Origin: Mucor racemosus
Lineage: Eukaryota; Mucoromycota; Mucoromycetes; Mucorales; Mucoraceae
DNA length: 64,000 nt
Assembly: GCA_027405735.1 (NCBI GenBank)
Contig: JAPEHQ010000007.1
Span: 1,389,001-1,453,000 of the forward strand
Direction: 5' to 3'
Shown here one piece after another: positions 31,968 through 43,044 of this stretch. The notes beneath the pieces were generated by a model. The model ran no database searches. It saw nothing but the letters and a program-made list of their open reading frames with translations, and had not been told where the DNA came from. Positions within the stretch are counted from its first letter, which is position 1. Every line of letters begins with the position of its first letter. Made by a program: the position numbers and the translations under genes.

Positions 31968-32258
31968 TGATCTATCAGAATTAGGAATTACGGAATTACC
32001 AATTTAGAACATCTGTCAAATCATGATATTCAACATGAGAATCAAGCAAGGTTACATTTCATGACTCCAATATTACCACTGAAATATAACATATTATATC
32101 TATACACATTAATAATAATTTCTATTGTCACATATAATGGACCCCTGTTGATTAGATCTTATTACACAATCCCAATAACTATATAAACCCATATTTAATT
32201 CATTTTAATAAACGGTACTTTTTACGTTTATTTTAATTTTCAAAGTCTCGATAAATCG
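31968..32258 (+). repeat. Solo LTR, family-1 relative, opposite orientation, TSD TTTGT
   Basis: Starts TGATCTATCAGAATTA and ends GTCTCGATAAATCG, matching the two LTR ends of the Ty3 family (last base changed from A to G). It is flanked by TTTGT at 31963-31967 and 32259-32263. The 3' half is closely similar to the intact LTR; the 5' half has diverged toward the copy at 36475. Confidence 0.85.
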
Positions 32259-32603
32259 TTTGTGATTTGATGGACTCTTTTTGAATTCGGTTGTATCATC
32301 TTATACTTTTCAAGTTCAATCCATTATTAGGCTAATAATGTTGTAGGTTGTATTTATGCTTTTTTACTTAAAATAAGCTTTTGAATAATTAATAAACAGC
32401 AATACAGCCGAAACTTAATTTTTGTATGAAATTTCAATACCTGCATCTTATAGCTGCTTGGAATATTTAAACAGCCGCGTCCGGGCTGTCCGGTAATTTT
32501 TCTAGAGATTTAAAGCTTGGAAATATCATTAGATGGCCGCTTCCGGAGATTGTTCTGCTTTTTTTTGAAGAGTGACCATTGACAAAAATATGAATCATAT
32601 ACT

Positions 32604-32865
32604 ATGTTGTATGCGACCAAGTATCAATACATCTTACAATATATTGACTACGAGATTTCCTGAAATGCAAACACTTGATACTGGATATAAAAGACTCCTA
32701 TATAAAAGTATGCCTTTTTATTTTGGTTTGACATTGAGATCCTGAGATGTGATAATTTAAGGCATTATTGAACCATTAGATCTGTTTGATAGTAATTTAT
32801 GGATTGAAATGGATCAATCATAATTTAACCGTTCTTGCAGAGCTTGTGAGTTGCCTTGTTTCAAT
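32604..32865. repeat. Rearranged family-2 LTR, left part (inverted piece plus the piece entered by hAT)
   Basis: 32604-32693 matches the sense start of the family-2 LTR (TGTTGTATGC..., ggatataaaagactcctat) on the plus strand. From 32694 the sequence switches to the opposite orientation (gtatgcctttttattttgg, gacattgagatcctgagatg). That second piece is cut at 32865 by the hAT element and resumes at 37017. Confidence 0.75.
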
Positions 32866-33114
32866 TAGGAATGGGCTTCGATTCGAGTTTGAATCGAGTT
32901 TTAACGGAAACGGCTATTCGATTCGAGTTGGAAAACGGTCCGTTTTTTTTGTAACTCAGATAAATAACGGGGTGGAAGCAAGTATCGGGTCGTCTTGAGC
33001 AGACCGTTATAATATCAGCTTTGACAAATTAATATACATATATGAAATCATGCATCGATATTTATTTCATGAATTTAACAACTAAAAAAACTAATTAAGG
33101 CACATGATTTTACA

Positions 33115-36100
33115 TTACATCTTGGTAAATAATTCACTTTGCCAACAAGTTAGCAACACAATTTTTTCTCCAGTATCTGGATGCAGCTTGGCTCTTGTAT
33201 TATTTATGACATATTTCGCTTGTGAGAATAGCCTTTCGGCAGGGACGCTTGTAGCAGGAATAGATAAATATTTTTTAGCAAATAATGATAGTGTTGGAAA
33301 AAGATTTTCATGCTGCTTCCAAAATTTTAGGGGCAAGGTCGCATATTTTTTTCCAAGTTCCATGTTGGTTATGGCAACTTCGTCTTCATCGTTAGTGTCA
33401 TCGTCATCATCATCTATTGTGTTTTATATAAATGCTCCATTAGTAAATGTTATCAAAATTACATAAATGACAGCTTTACCATTTTGCAATTTATATCTGC
33501 GCAATTTCAACTTCGACTTGTACTCTTTTCTGTGGTCAATGTCAAGGTACCTTTTCAAATCAGCATTTGTTTCAACATAATGTTTGATTATGTCAACATT
33601 TCCTTCGTACAACTGAACCTTTTTATATCTTTCATCTTCTTGTGATCTAGATGGTCGAGTTGAGCCAACTATATCTTCATCATCAGAAGTATTATAAGAA
33701 GAATCGGAAGAGTCAATACTATCAATGTCCATAATTGTTGATGTCGATGGGCCTGATGCAAAAAATGTTATATATCAGTAATGTAAATCAAAATACAGAA
33801 CAGATATGAATTACCTGCTTCATTTCCATAGATCATTCTGTACATCACTGTTTTGCTACTACTACTACCATCTAGTTCTCTAGCATAATACTTTTCTAAA
33901 AATGAGGAAAATGATTCCTTGCAAACAGCTATTTGTTCATCAATTATATTTTTCTCCCATTTTTGATCTTTCCTAAAATAATAAAAATAATAAGCATCAT
34001 CAGCTACAAGAAAGATAAAAGTAGTACCAGTATGAAAACTTCAGACTCGGGTCAACCAAGGTGGAATTTGCATAAACACTTGTTAAATCAGTCTTAGAAT
34101 AGTACTTCGATAGCTTATCCTTGCAACACTGAATAGCGTCTGCCAAATGTGGGTTTTTTTCTTGAAATGCGTCCAATTGGTCAAATAAACGGTTAAATAA
34201 AACGATTGTTTTATTAATAGTTGTATATCTGGAGAAGTTAATTAGTACTGTATGGTATACTATTTTTATAAAAGCTGTAATATTGCTACTTACTGCTGAC
34301 TTGAGAGCCAAACTGTTATTTTTTCGAATTTTGTCAATACTTCGTTAACAATAGTAATATACTGGATTTGCTCATCATTTAAACTACAGTTTTTACGTAT
34401 ATCGTCGTCTGAATTCACTGTCAGTCTATATGCTTCTCTTACTACCAAGAACCGATCTATCATATGTTTTGTAGAGTGCCATCTCGTAGAACAGTCGACT
34501 ATTATTGCTAAATCAGGCAGTTTTAATATCTTCTTATTTGATTCAAAGACACATGTCAATTGGTTAGAAAGTTTGATTTTAGCGCAACCTTTACGAAGCC
34601 TATCAATGGGATTATTACCCTCGGCACCACTTTTGTTTATCTGGATGGTTTTAGATCCAATTAATTCAATAAATAATTTCATGTAATTAATCAAATACTT
34701 ACATCTTCCATAACAGCTTCCATGTTTGCGCTATCATTTGGTGCTTTTGCTTTTAGCCCTTTTTCAATTAAATCGTGGCATACAATGTTGATTACGTGCG
34801 CAAAACAGGAAATCATGTTTTCCTTCTTTTTGAAATTGAAAGACTCATCATCTTCTGCTACCTTTTCAATATATTCTCCCATTGATCCATTATTTGATGC
34901 ATTATCGGTTGTTATGCAGAATAATTTGTTTTTGATGCCATAGTCATCCAACACTGCAAGGAATAATTTTCCAAGATCTTTTCCTTTTTATGAATGTCAG
35001 TATCAAAACAAATCAACATTTATGAATTGTATAAATTGGTGCATACCCGAATGAGAAGCATTTTTCATGTATTTAATAGCAATTGTTATTTGTTGCGGCT
35101 GCCAATTTTTGTCGATGTAATGTGCTGTTACTCCCATGAAGTACTTGTCTACGTTGCATCATTAAATAAAGTCAGTAATGAAGAAAGTATATGTAGTACT
35201 TTTTACTCACTAGTATCACTCTTCCACAAATCAGTTGTAAAATTTAAGAATTCTTGCTCTTGCAGAGTGGTTTTAATTATTTCCTTTTGATCCAAGTATT
35301 TTTGAATAAGCAAATCCTTCAATTTATTTTTCTTGGGAGGTATCAGTATTGGATCGTACGATTTTGAGCCATCATTTCCACTATTTCTGCTGCTGAATTG
35401 AATAAGCTTTTCCAAAGTAATGTTTTTTTCAGAAAAATTTATTGTCAATCTATTAGCTATAATGAAATCAGTAAATAGTTTAAGAAAAGCTTCTCTTGTA
35501 TGGGGCTCCTCATCGATTGTATCAATTTCGTCTTGTTCTTTTTGATATCTGTCCAGATGAGGCTTATTTTCTTGCGTGAGACAGCTTTGAACAAAATCAT
35601 AGTTATAAATCTCTTTTTCTCTGTCTGTTTTATCTTCCCAATCAGTAATTTGTTCTTTCGAAAACGTCAATAATTTAAGAATTATATTATCTAACGTGCA
35701 ATGTAACATGTTAATGAATGCGAATTTATGATTGATTGATAAAATAATACTCACGTCTGGATTCAGTAAGATTAAAATGTTTGTTTTCAAGATGTTTTCG
35801 AAAGCTTGTACTTGATCCTTTTGAACTAGAAAATTTTTCGAAGCATTCTCCTTTTCTTCTCTTTACAGTACAATGTATAAAATCATCAACTCTCATTCCA
35901 TAACCATATATATTCCACCATTTCCAAGCCCGGTGCACTTTGTTGTCATAATTTGCTGCCTCCCTCCTGTCACTTCCACACCATGGTATATCATGCTCCT
36001 TTCCTGTTACTTCTGACCTTATCGATATTCTGCTTGTCCTATTATGCCGCCTAATTTCTTCTAGCCCTTCAAAAGGTAAACTACCTCTAAATCTGTCAGT

Positions 36101-36208
36101 TAAAGATGCAGTAGTTGAAGAAGTTCCCATAGATGAATAGGAAGAAACACGTTGGATAAGGCTTGGAATTGAAAAAGGATCATGGCTATCATGAGGCTGT
36201 TCACTCAT
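33115..36208 (-). CDS. hAT transposase, multi-exon, no disabling mutation seen
   Basis: About eight exons with short GT-AG introns join in frame. N-terminal region: Ser/Thr-rich, then a BED-type zinc-finger-like segment (WKWWNIYGYG ... FRKHLENKH). RNase H-like core: LNFTTDLWKSD, then KYFMGVTAHYIDKNW, FCITTDNASNNGS (acidic catalytic residue in DNASNN), CFAHVINIVCHDL and the RWHSTKHMIDR signature. C-terminal dimerisation domain: PLKFWKQHENLFPTLSLFAK and IPATSVPAERLFSQAK, with the expected Glu and the final helix of the hAT-C fold, ending FTKM. Introns lie near 35755-35700, 35206-35145, 35046-34985, 34711-34636, 34309-34231, 34037-33974, 33812-33752 and 33477-33412. Start at 36208 (MSEQPHD). If the splicing is right, the element may be autonomous. 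Confidence 0.88.
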
Positions 36209-36474
36209 TTCTTTTATTTATAATAAAAATGTTTAGATGAACAAAAAATTAAGGAACTCAACCTCAAAGATAGAGTAGCTTATATATACAAAAAATTAGA
36301 AAACTTTTACTTTATTGTATGTAAACATTACGTCAAAAAATCACTCTCACTCATGGCATACAATTTATAAATGGTAATGAATTGCGCGGTAATAATGTTG
36401 TTACAGAAGCACGTTTTCATTCAAAATAACGAGTATATGTATAAAGTATACATGAAATAAAAGACAAGCAAGCA

Positions 36475-36788
36475 TGATCTATCAGAATCAGAAATTACCA
36501 AATTACCTATTTAGAACCTTTGTCAAACCATGATGTTTAATAGCGCAAATCAGACAATGCTACATTCCATGCTTCTATCATCACGCTACAATTAAAGTAT
36601 AAAAGCATGGTTCAATTACAGTATATTCATACGATATTCATATGTTTATTCTAATTACATTACCATTCAAATTCAATACACTCATTCAATTAGTACATAA
36701 ACTCTCTTTATAAGCTCATAATTAAACAGTATTTTTTTTTATTTTTTGCATGATTTCATACGTTTATCTTTCAAATTTCAATAAATCA
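36475..36788 (+). repeat. Solo LTR nested in the hAT element, degraded TSD
   Basis: 314 bp starting TGATCTATCAGAATC and ending TTTCAATAAATCA, related to the LTR at 31968-32258 (shared ttagaacctttgtcaaac-type block). Flanks are AAGCA (36470-36474) and GAGCA (36789-36793), a 4-of-5 match. It lies between the transposase start and the right terminal end of the hAT element. Confidence 0.75.
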
Positions 36789-37016
36789 GAGCATTTTTAA
36801 ATCACCCTTCGTCAAATTATACGTTAATGTACGTATATTTGATTATTTCACAATTTCACATATTTTTTGAAAGCCAAAACTCGAATCCCACTTTCGAGTT
36901 TAGGTGACACGAAAAAAAAAACTCGAATACCCTCATCCGAGTCTGCATAAAAAACGGCCCGTTATAACAGTCAAACTCGGTTGACCATAATACGATACGT
37001 TGGGTGTGAAATCCTA

Positions 37017-37276
37017 GTTTCAATGATGCGCTAAATGCGCGTGAATTTTGATTTGATAGCTACTTGATTGATTAACTGCTGGGATGAAATAATATGGTGT
37101 CATAATTGAGGTCCAAGCGTTTTTGGTAATTACTGAATTAAACTTAGTACACTAGGAGTTTCTTATATCCGTTATCAAGACTTTGCACTTCAATGCATGT
37201 CGTAGTCAATAGATTGTTTAATGTATTGATACTGTAGAAGGTGATAACATTGAATGGTGCTTGGTGGCATACAACA
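37017..37276 (-). repeat. Family-2 LTR, right part after the hAT insertion
   Basis: Resumes with the second GTTTCAAT and continues through tttgatttgatagctact-like and ttactgaattaaacttag strings to the terminal ...acaaca at 37276, in step with 10448-10982 and 22275-22806. Confidence 0.85.
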
Positions 37277-38841
37277 ACACCTACGAAGGTCAGTAAGTGT
37301 AATGAGTCAAACATATCAGTTTCATTCATGCAAAACCTTGCCTCATTTCTTATATAAATACGACAAGAAAATCATTACATGACCCCTTGTAGATTTATCT
37401 GTCTTGTTGTTACGCTCCCTTTACTTTTATTTATTCATTAACAAATATCTAATTTATTACAAATAAGATCCTCAACCTTCATCAATCCAGTAATCACCAA
37501 CAATTATAATATCTATAAGCATATTATCCAGTTTTGTTGTTAGTCCAAAATTACAGATTATTACAGTAAACTTATCAGTTTTCGACGAATTATGGATGAA
37601 AATTGAGCTCCTCCTCCTGTTGCAATGGTGAGTACTTTTAGTGTTGATGCACAGAATTTCAAATATGTGAGCCTTTCTGAGTTGCTGTAAAAATGGGGAA
37701 ATGAAAACCCGTACTTGTTTAAACTATTTCCTTTGGATTATTTCTGATATTCTTTGAAAATTTTCATAAAATCAAATAATGGCTTGAAATCGAACTTTAA
37801 GGTTGCATTTAATGCGCAGTAAATATATAAAAGACATATAGTTATTTCATTAGCTAGCAGTTGTTTTTGAAGGAGTAGAGCACACGTTTATGAGTGAAAC
37901 CATCTCTTCCTCTGCTTAAAAAAAATTAAGCCACTGGAACAATGCTTGCAATCAATGAATATTAATCCAAATGGGCTAAAAATTTCAAAATATATACTAC
38001 AGCTGTAACGTACTCAGTTTTATAAATTTAGCATCCCATTGCTTTTCTGGTTAAATTACAGGAATAAAATACGCACTTTTTTCGTGTGATGTTTATGGCT
38101 CGGTAGACACAAATTTTTTCAAATTAGAAATAACGCTAATAAATCAACCAGAACTAGCATATGCCGGTGACAACTATCGAAATTAATGAATAAACGTCCT
38201 GTTTATGCATATATAATCCAATTTGCACCGAAATGCAGTTGTTTTAATAGCTAGACGACATTTGGTGCATTTAGAATTGATGAAATATACAGTATTTCGT
38301 AAAAAATGTTTTGTTGCTGTAATCTTCACATTTTTAGATTTTAGTAATACTAAAGTTTCAGGGATTGATGCAACTTTTATCTCGTGATCTGTGCCTTTGT
38401 TGATATAATGTATCATGGCTCAAAAATCTTTAAGCCGGTAGAGGTACCGATGATTAAAAGACACTACATGATGTTACAAAGACAATTTCCGAGAAAAAAT
38501 GTTAAATGTTAAATAATGATAAAATTAAAGCTATTTAGTGATAGCATCACGTTTATAAATTGTCTGCTAGAGTATGTCTGTACACTACATATATAGTAAT
38601 TGAAGAAAAACATCCACATGATAGTGGTTTTGGAGTTTATGATATGTGCCATGTTACTTGATTTTAAGACTGCCTCATATACTAAAATTTACAATTATCA
38701 ATATAGTAGTATGTTTATTTTTTTGTTGTTGTTGTTGTGAAATGAAAGAAATAGCAAATGAACAAAAGGAAGGGAGGAAAGAGTTGAAAAAAGCAAGTGT
38801 TAAAAAAGAGAGTGGATATTTTTTTTTTTTTTTTTTTTTTT
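37277..38841. other. Intergenic region, no supported gene
   Basis: AT-rich DNA with scattered short ORFs and no domain. The block at about 37670-37800 (gagttgctgta and following) weakly resembles 19290-19420, hinting at another old repeat. A T24 tract at 38819-38843 directly borders the stop codon of the next gene. Confidence 0.5.
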
Positions 38842-41800
38842 TTACATGATTATGGTTGATGATTCAGCAATGTCAACAGCAGGAGGAATAGCAGATGTTG
38901 TTGAAGAAGTGGTGATAGATTCATTCACTACTAAATTAGTTTTACTACCATCATTGTTATTATAATTTCTGTTGTTATTGTGGCCAGGATTGTAATTGTT
39001 TTGATGATGATGTTGTTGTTGCTGGTATCCACCTCTGCTATTACCACCTGTACCTCTACCTGCACCTCTGCCGTTACCAACCATGAAACCAGACCAAGAT
39101 TGAGTTGCTCCTATGCTGCCACCTCGTTTACGGTAGGAATTTCCTCTACCATTACTGGTAGTATTTTGATATATACCAAAATTATTAGGATATCTGTGAT
39201 GCTTATAACCATTTGTTGAAGTAGGCGGTGTATAATCATTGTAAGTATTGTCAAATGGTCGACGATGCTGTTGTTGTTGTTGATGATCATAAGAAGGTCT
39301 TGAGGATATGTGAGATTGTTGTTGCTGCTGTTGTTGTTGTTGCCAAGATAAAGTAGGAAAGTAGATGGGCTGTACATTACCCGTTCCCGCCTGCGGATAG
39401 GGTACTACATATTGGTTGTTGGTTAAATAAGGTTGTTGAGGCATGAGATAGACGCCCATAGGACGTTGCTGTTGTTGTTGCTGCTGGTGATGGTTATGAT
39501 GATGCGGTGAAGGGCCTGATATAATAATATAAAAAAAAAAGAGTTTTAAGATGATGATTTTACATTAATTATGCATTCAACTTACTTTTAGTTCCTGAAA
39601 CTGTTGTTGTAGAGGGAGAAGAAGAAGCAAGTTTATCAGATGTTGTCAAAGATGATGATTGATTAGGATATTGATAAACCAATACAGGGAAATGTCGATT
39701 TACATTCATTCTTCTTTGTTGTTGTTGTTGTTGTTGAGGAAATTGTGCTTTAGTTGGCGTAGATGATGTACTATTACTATTGGTAGTAGTTGTAGTTGCT
39801 GTTGTGGCAACACTAACAATTTCTTCTTCTTCTACTAATGCAGCTACAGGTTCCACAAGCTTTGGCATGACAACTTGATCACTTTGTCCCATCATTGTAA
39901 TTTCTTTATCTGATTCTTCTGTATCCACCATAAAACTCATATTAGCAGGCTTTTTAGCAGCCAGTTTATCAATAAAATCAGGGAATATAGGTGAAGATGA
40001 TTCTTTAAGTAAGTTGGTCAATCGAGTCTTCTTAGAAATAGAGGCAGTGGCAATATCCTTTTCAGGTTCTTGCTTTTTTAATATTTCTACCACAACAGGC
40101 TTATCATCGTGTTCAGCATTATCTTGACGCCAATGATCTGTAGAACTACTAGTTGTTGTTCTGCTTCTATTGTTACTCTTGTAAGTATTGTTTCCATTAC
40201 CACGGCTGATATGGCTAGTACTAATGACAGTATCTCTATTGTTATTGCCACCTCTACCTCCTCGACCACTACCACGGCCGCTACGACCTCCTCGTTGTTG
40301 ATTATAAACATTTTCGTCACGAATCCAACCACCACGATCTACACCACGACCATTCATTAAATTGACAGGCACTGTACCCCATTCTTCATTCTCGTAATAC
40401 ATCACTTCCACAGCTTGTTCGCTTACAGCAGATCCTGTTGAAATCGTGTTTGCATTTTGTTGTTCTCGTTGAATCTCTTTCTCTACTTCCTCTATCAATT
40501 TCTGCCTAGTAGAAGCAGCAATAGCATCTTGTTCGGCTGTGGTCTCCTGTAATCTATCAGCGTAAGAGTTCCAATCTCTAGGAGTGATATCTTCTTTGGT
40601 AGCAACTGCTTCATCTGTTTTAATAGTGGAAACAAATTTCTGCCATTTCTTTTCATCTTCAGTTAACGGCTTCTTTGATTTATCATCCTCATCTTCTTCT
40701 TTTTTGCTGAGAATAGGTTTGGGCTCTTTCTTCATGATAGTAACAGGTTTCTTTTCCTTGTTGTCGCTGAAATCTTGTACAACTGTTGATGATTGCTCAT
40801 TGGATGTTTGTGAAAGGGATTCCTTGAGTTCGTTTTTCACCACAGGAGGAATAGAAGTAGGAGAAGTAGATGCAGTAGTCAGTGTCTGTTTATTAGCAGC
40901 TACTAAATTCCAAGGCTTGCTAGTGTCTGGGATTTTAGGTGGCAATGATGCTTTTGCTGCAGGTGTTGTAGGCTCAGATGTTTTTACTGATGCTAACGTT
41001 TTTGTTGTTGATACATTGGTTTTACTTGATGTCGCTGATGCAAGAGAAGGAGGAGTATTCTTTTCAGTTGTTGTATCAACAGCAGGCTTCTTCAATATCT
41101 TTTTTTCTTTCAATTCAGCTTGTTTAGCAGCCAATGCATCCGCTTTTTGTTTAGCACGTTCAGCAGCAGCTTTAAATTCTGCTTCTTGTTCTTCTAACCG
41201 TTTTTTAGCACGTTCAGCAGCAGTTAACATGAGATTTTTTTGAGCTACAGTAATTTCCTCTGTACTCTCATTTACTGTTATTGCTGCTGTTGTTGTTATA
41301 GTAGTGCTAGTGGGTTCAGGTATAATTTGTAAAGGATTACTGTTATCTTCACGAGAATGATCTGATCTGAAACTCTGATCTGACAAACGTCTTGGTCTTT
41401 GTAACAAAGATGTGGGATGATATGAACTATTATCATGTTTTCTGTCATAACTGGGTCTTCTATTGCCGTAATGTGTTTGCTCCATACTATCCCGACGCGA
41501 TGATGATGTTGTTGTAGTCCATCTGTCACTTGTACCTGATGCCGATGAGATACGTCTTTCATTACCTCCTTCTGTACTATGGCGTCTACTATTGTAACTT
41601 GAATTATTGTTATTATTATTACTATTATTATTATTATAACGAGGGTTATATCCATGATCTTCAGAACGACGATAAGGTTTATAATTGGAATTGCTATGAT
41701 GCTGATCGTTGTCATGGTGTTGTTGCTTTGGAGGATAGCTTCTGTCATAATCATCTGTAAAACGTTCTGATGGTAAAACGGGATCAGCAGCAATAGCAGT

Positions 41801-42853
41801 AGTAGCTGCTAATGCACTACTACCAGCGCTTGAAGCATCTGATTCTACTTGAACTTTTGTACCATCATCGAATTCGATTACATCCACAGAAAAATCATCC
41901 AAGTCTTCACTTACCATCTATACACATATACAAAAATCAGTAGCTATGACATTCACTATTTCATATTTTTTTCTTTTACCTCATCCCATGATGTATGATT
42001 TGGATCTGATGAAGCATACTTCAAATACTCTTTATCATCCTAAAATCAAAAACAAATTTAAATAATCAATACAAATCAAAAATACAAATAGATTTCAATC
42101 TATGGAAAATATCTTACGATCAATGATATTTTCTCTAAATACAAATCGTGTGAGTCAATTCTATCTGTGTGTGAGAAATTTAAATATATGCAAAAGTATC
42201 ACTTACTCTTTGTTCCAGAAGCAGCTTCAGCAGCTGTTGGGAAATCAATTGAAGGTGGTACTTTGGTTTGTTTAATAGTAGGTACTGCCCATGCTCTTGT
42301 TGTTGTAGCGTTAGCTGTAGCAGTATTGGATGATGATGATGCAGGAATTAATACAGGTGATGTGGTAGAAGTAATGTCTGATGATTTATTCATTTTATCA
42401 GTAATTTCTGGGTCCTGTTTCTTTTCATGTTGCTGTGTAGATTTCTCAGTATCAGTATGTTGTTGTTGCTGAGAAATTGAGGGAGAACTTGAAGTCGAAC
42501 CCCAACCATGAGATGTAGCAGGTGAGGATACTGGTACATCAGAACCAACAGCATGCTCTCTCTTTAAACTAGGTAAATTTATAGGACGAGGTGCTGATAT
42601 TTTGCTAGCAAGCAATCTTTGACGAGCCTGTGAATTACGATTACCTTTAAACGAGTTGAGTTGTTTGATTTTTACATCATGTAAATGCTTTGTTACCTGT
42701 ATTTGTGTTGTTGTTATTATTGCTGTTATTCGCATTGCTATTATTATTATTATTCAACATAGGACTCTTTGGTGTTCCGGGGTATTTCTTTGTAGAAGTA
42801 CTTGTTGAACTAGGAGAAGTAAATCTACTAGGTGGTGTATCTCCAGAAGACAT
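38842..42853 (-). CDS. BAT2-N/PRRC2-like low-complexity protein, 1,235 aa, six exons
   Basis: Exons 42853-42697, 42644-42207, 42164-42118, 42039-41980, 41917-39586 and 39515-38842 join without stops. Near residue 70 the motif PRPINLPSLKREHAVGSD followed by HGWGS matches the N-terminal BAT2 domain of PRRC2 proteins (NLPSLKAE...GWAS), which bind translation initiation factors and stress granules. The rest is disordered: poly-Gln and poly-Asn runs, an Ala/Lys/Glu coiled-coil-like stretch (AAERAKKRLEEQEAEFKAAA), RGG-type boxes (GGRGGNNN, GRGAGRGTGG) suggesting RNA binding, and a Gln/His/Asn-rich end. Exon 3 is only 47 nt and is needed to keep frame. The low-complexity DNA creates long antisense ORFs, which I discount. 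The family call is moderate; the function is inferred. Confidence 0.8.
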
Positions 42854-43044
42854 TTAATTGTATAAACGCGTTTTATTAAGATTTAAAAGGAAAACGAGGA
42901 TTAAATAATATGAGGGAAAAGGTTATTCTTCCATAGTTAGAAAGTGGAGTGTGGAATAAATGTCTGTTGCAACAGTCTCTTTTTTATGTTTTTGTGATAC
43001 ATAGCAAGTGGTAAATCAATGAATGTAAAACTGTCGTCAAATCA

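Larger units (their letters stand above)
32866..37016 (-). mobile_element. Apparently complete hAT DNA transposon, 4,151 bp, TSD GTTTCAAT
   Basis: The 8-bp duplication GTTTCAAT (32858-32865 and 37017-37024) is the hAT hallmark. Ends begin TAGGAATGGGCTTCG on the left and, reverse-complemented, TAGGATTTCACACCC on the right, so the terminal inverted repeat is short. Subterminal ATTCGAGTT motifs and a CGG(T/G)CCGTTTTTT block occur at both ends. The interrupted sequence is a family-2 LTR whose intact relatives read straight through the site. One transposase gene occupies 33115-36208. A solo LTR at 36475-36788 lies inside the element upstream of the gene. Confidence 0.93.

Noticed and set aside
30700..31970. 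Possible second internal region of a retroelement beside the solo LTR at 30378
   Set aside because: The DNA aligns with S module copy 1 and carries no pol or gag signature; the LTR has its own TSD and is solo.
38980..39219. Plus- and minus-strand ORFs in the Gln/Asn-rich end of the PRRC2-like gene
   Set aside because: They arise from trinucleotide-repeat-like DNA (poly-Gln/Asn codons) read in other frames.
40584..41243. Long plus-strand ORF (219 aa) opposite the PRRC2-like gene
   Set aside because: It is the antisense of Ala/Lys/Glu-, Ser- and Thr-rich codons of the real exon; its composition is an artefact of low-complexity coding DNA.
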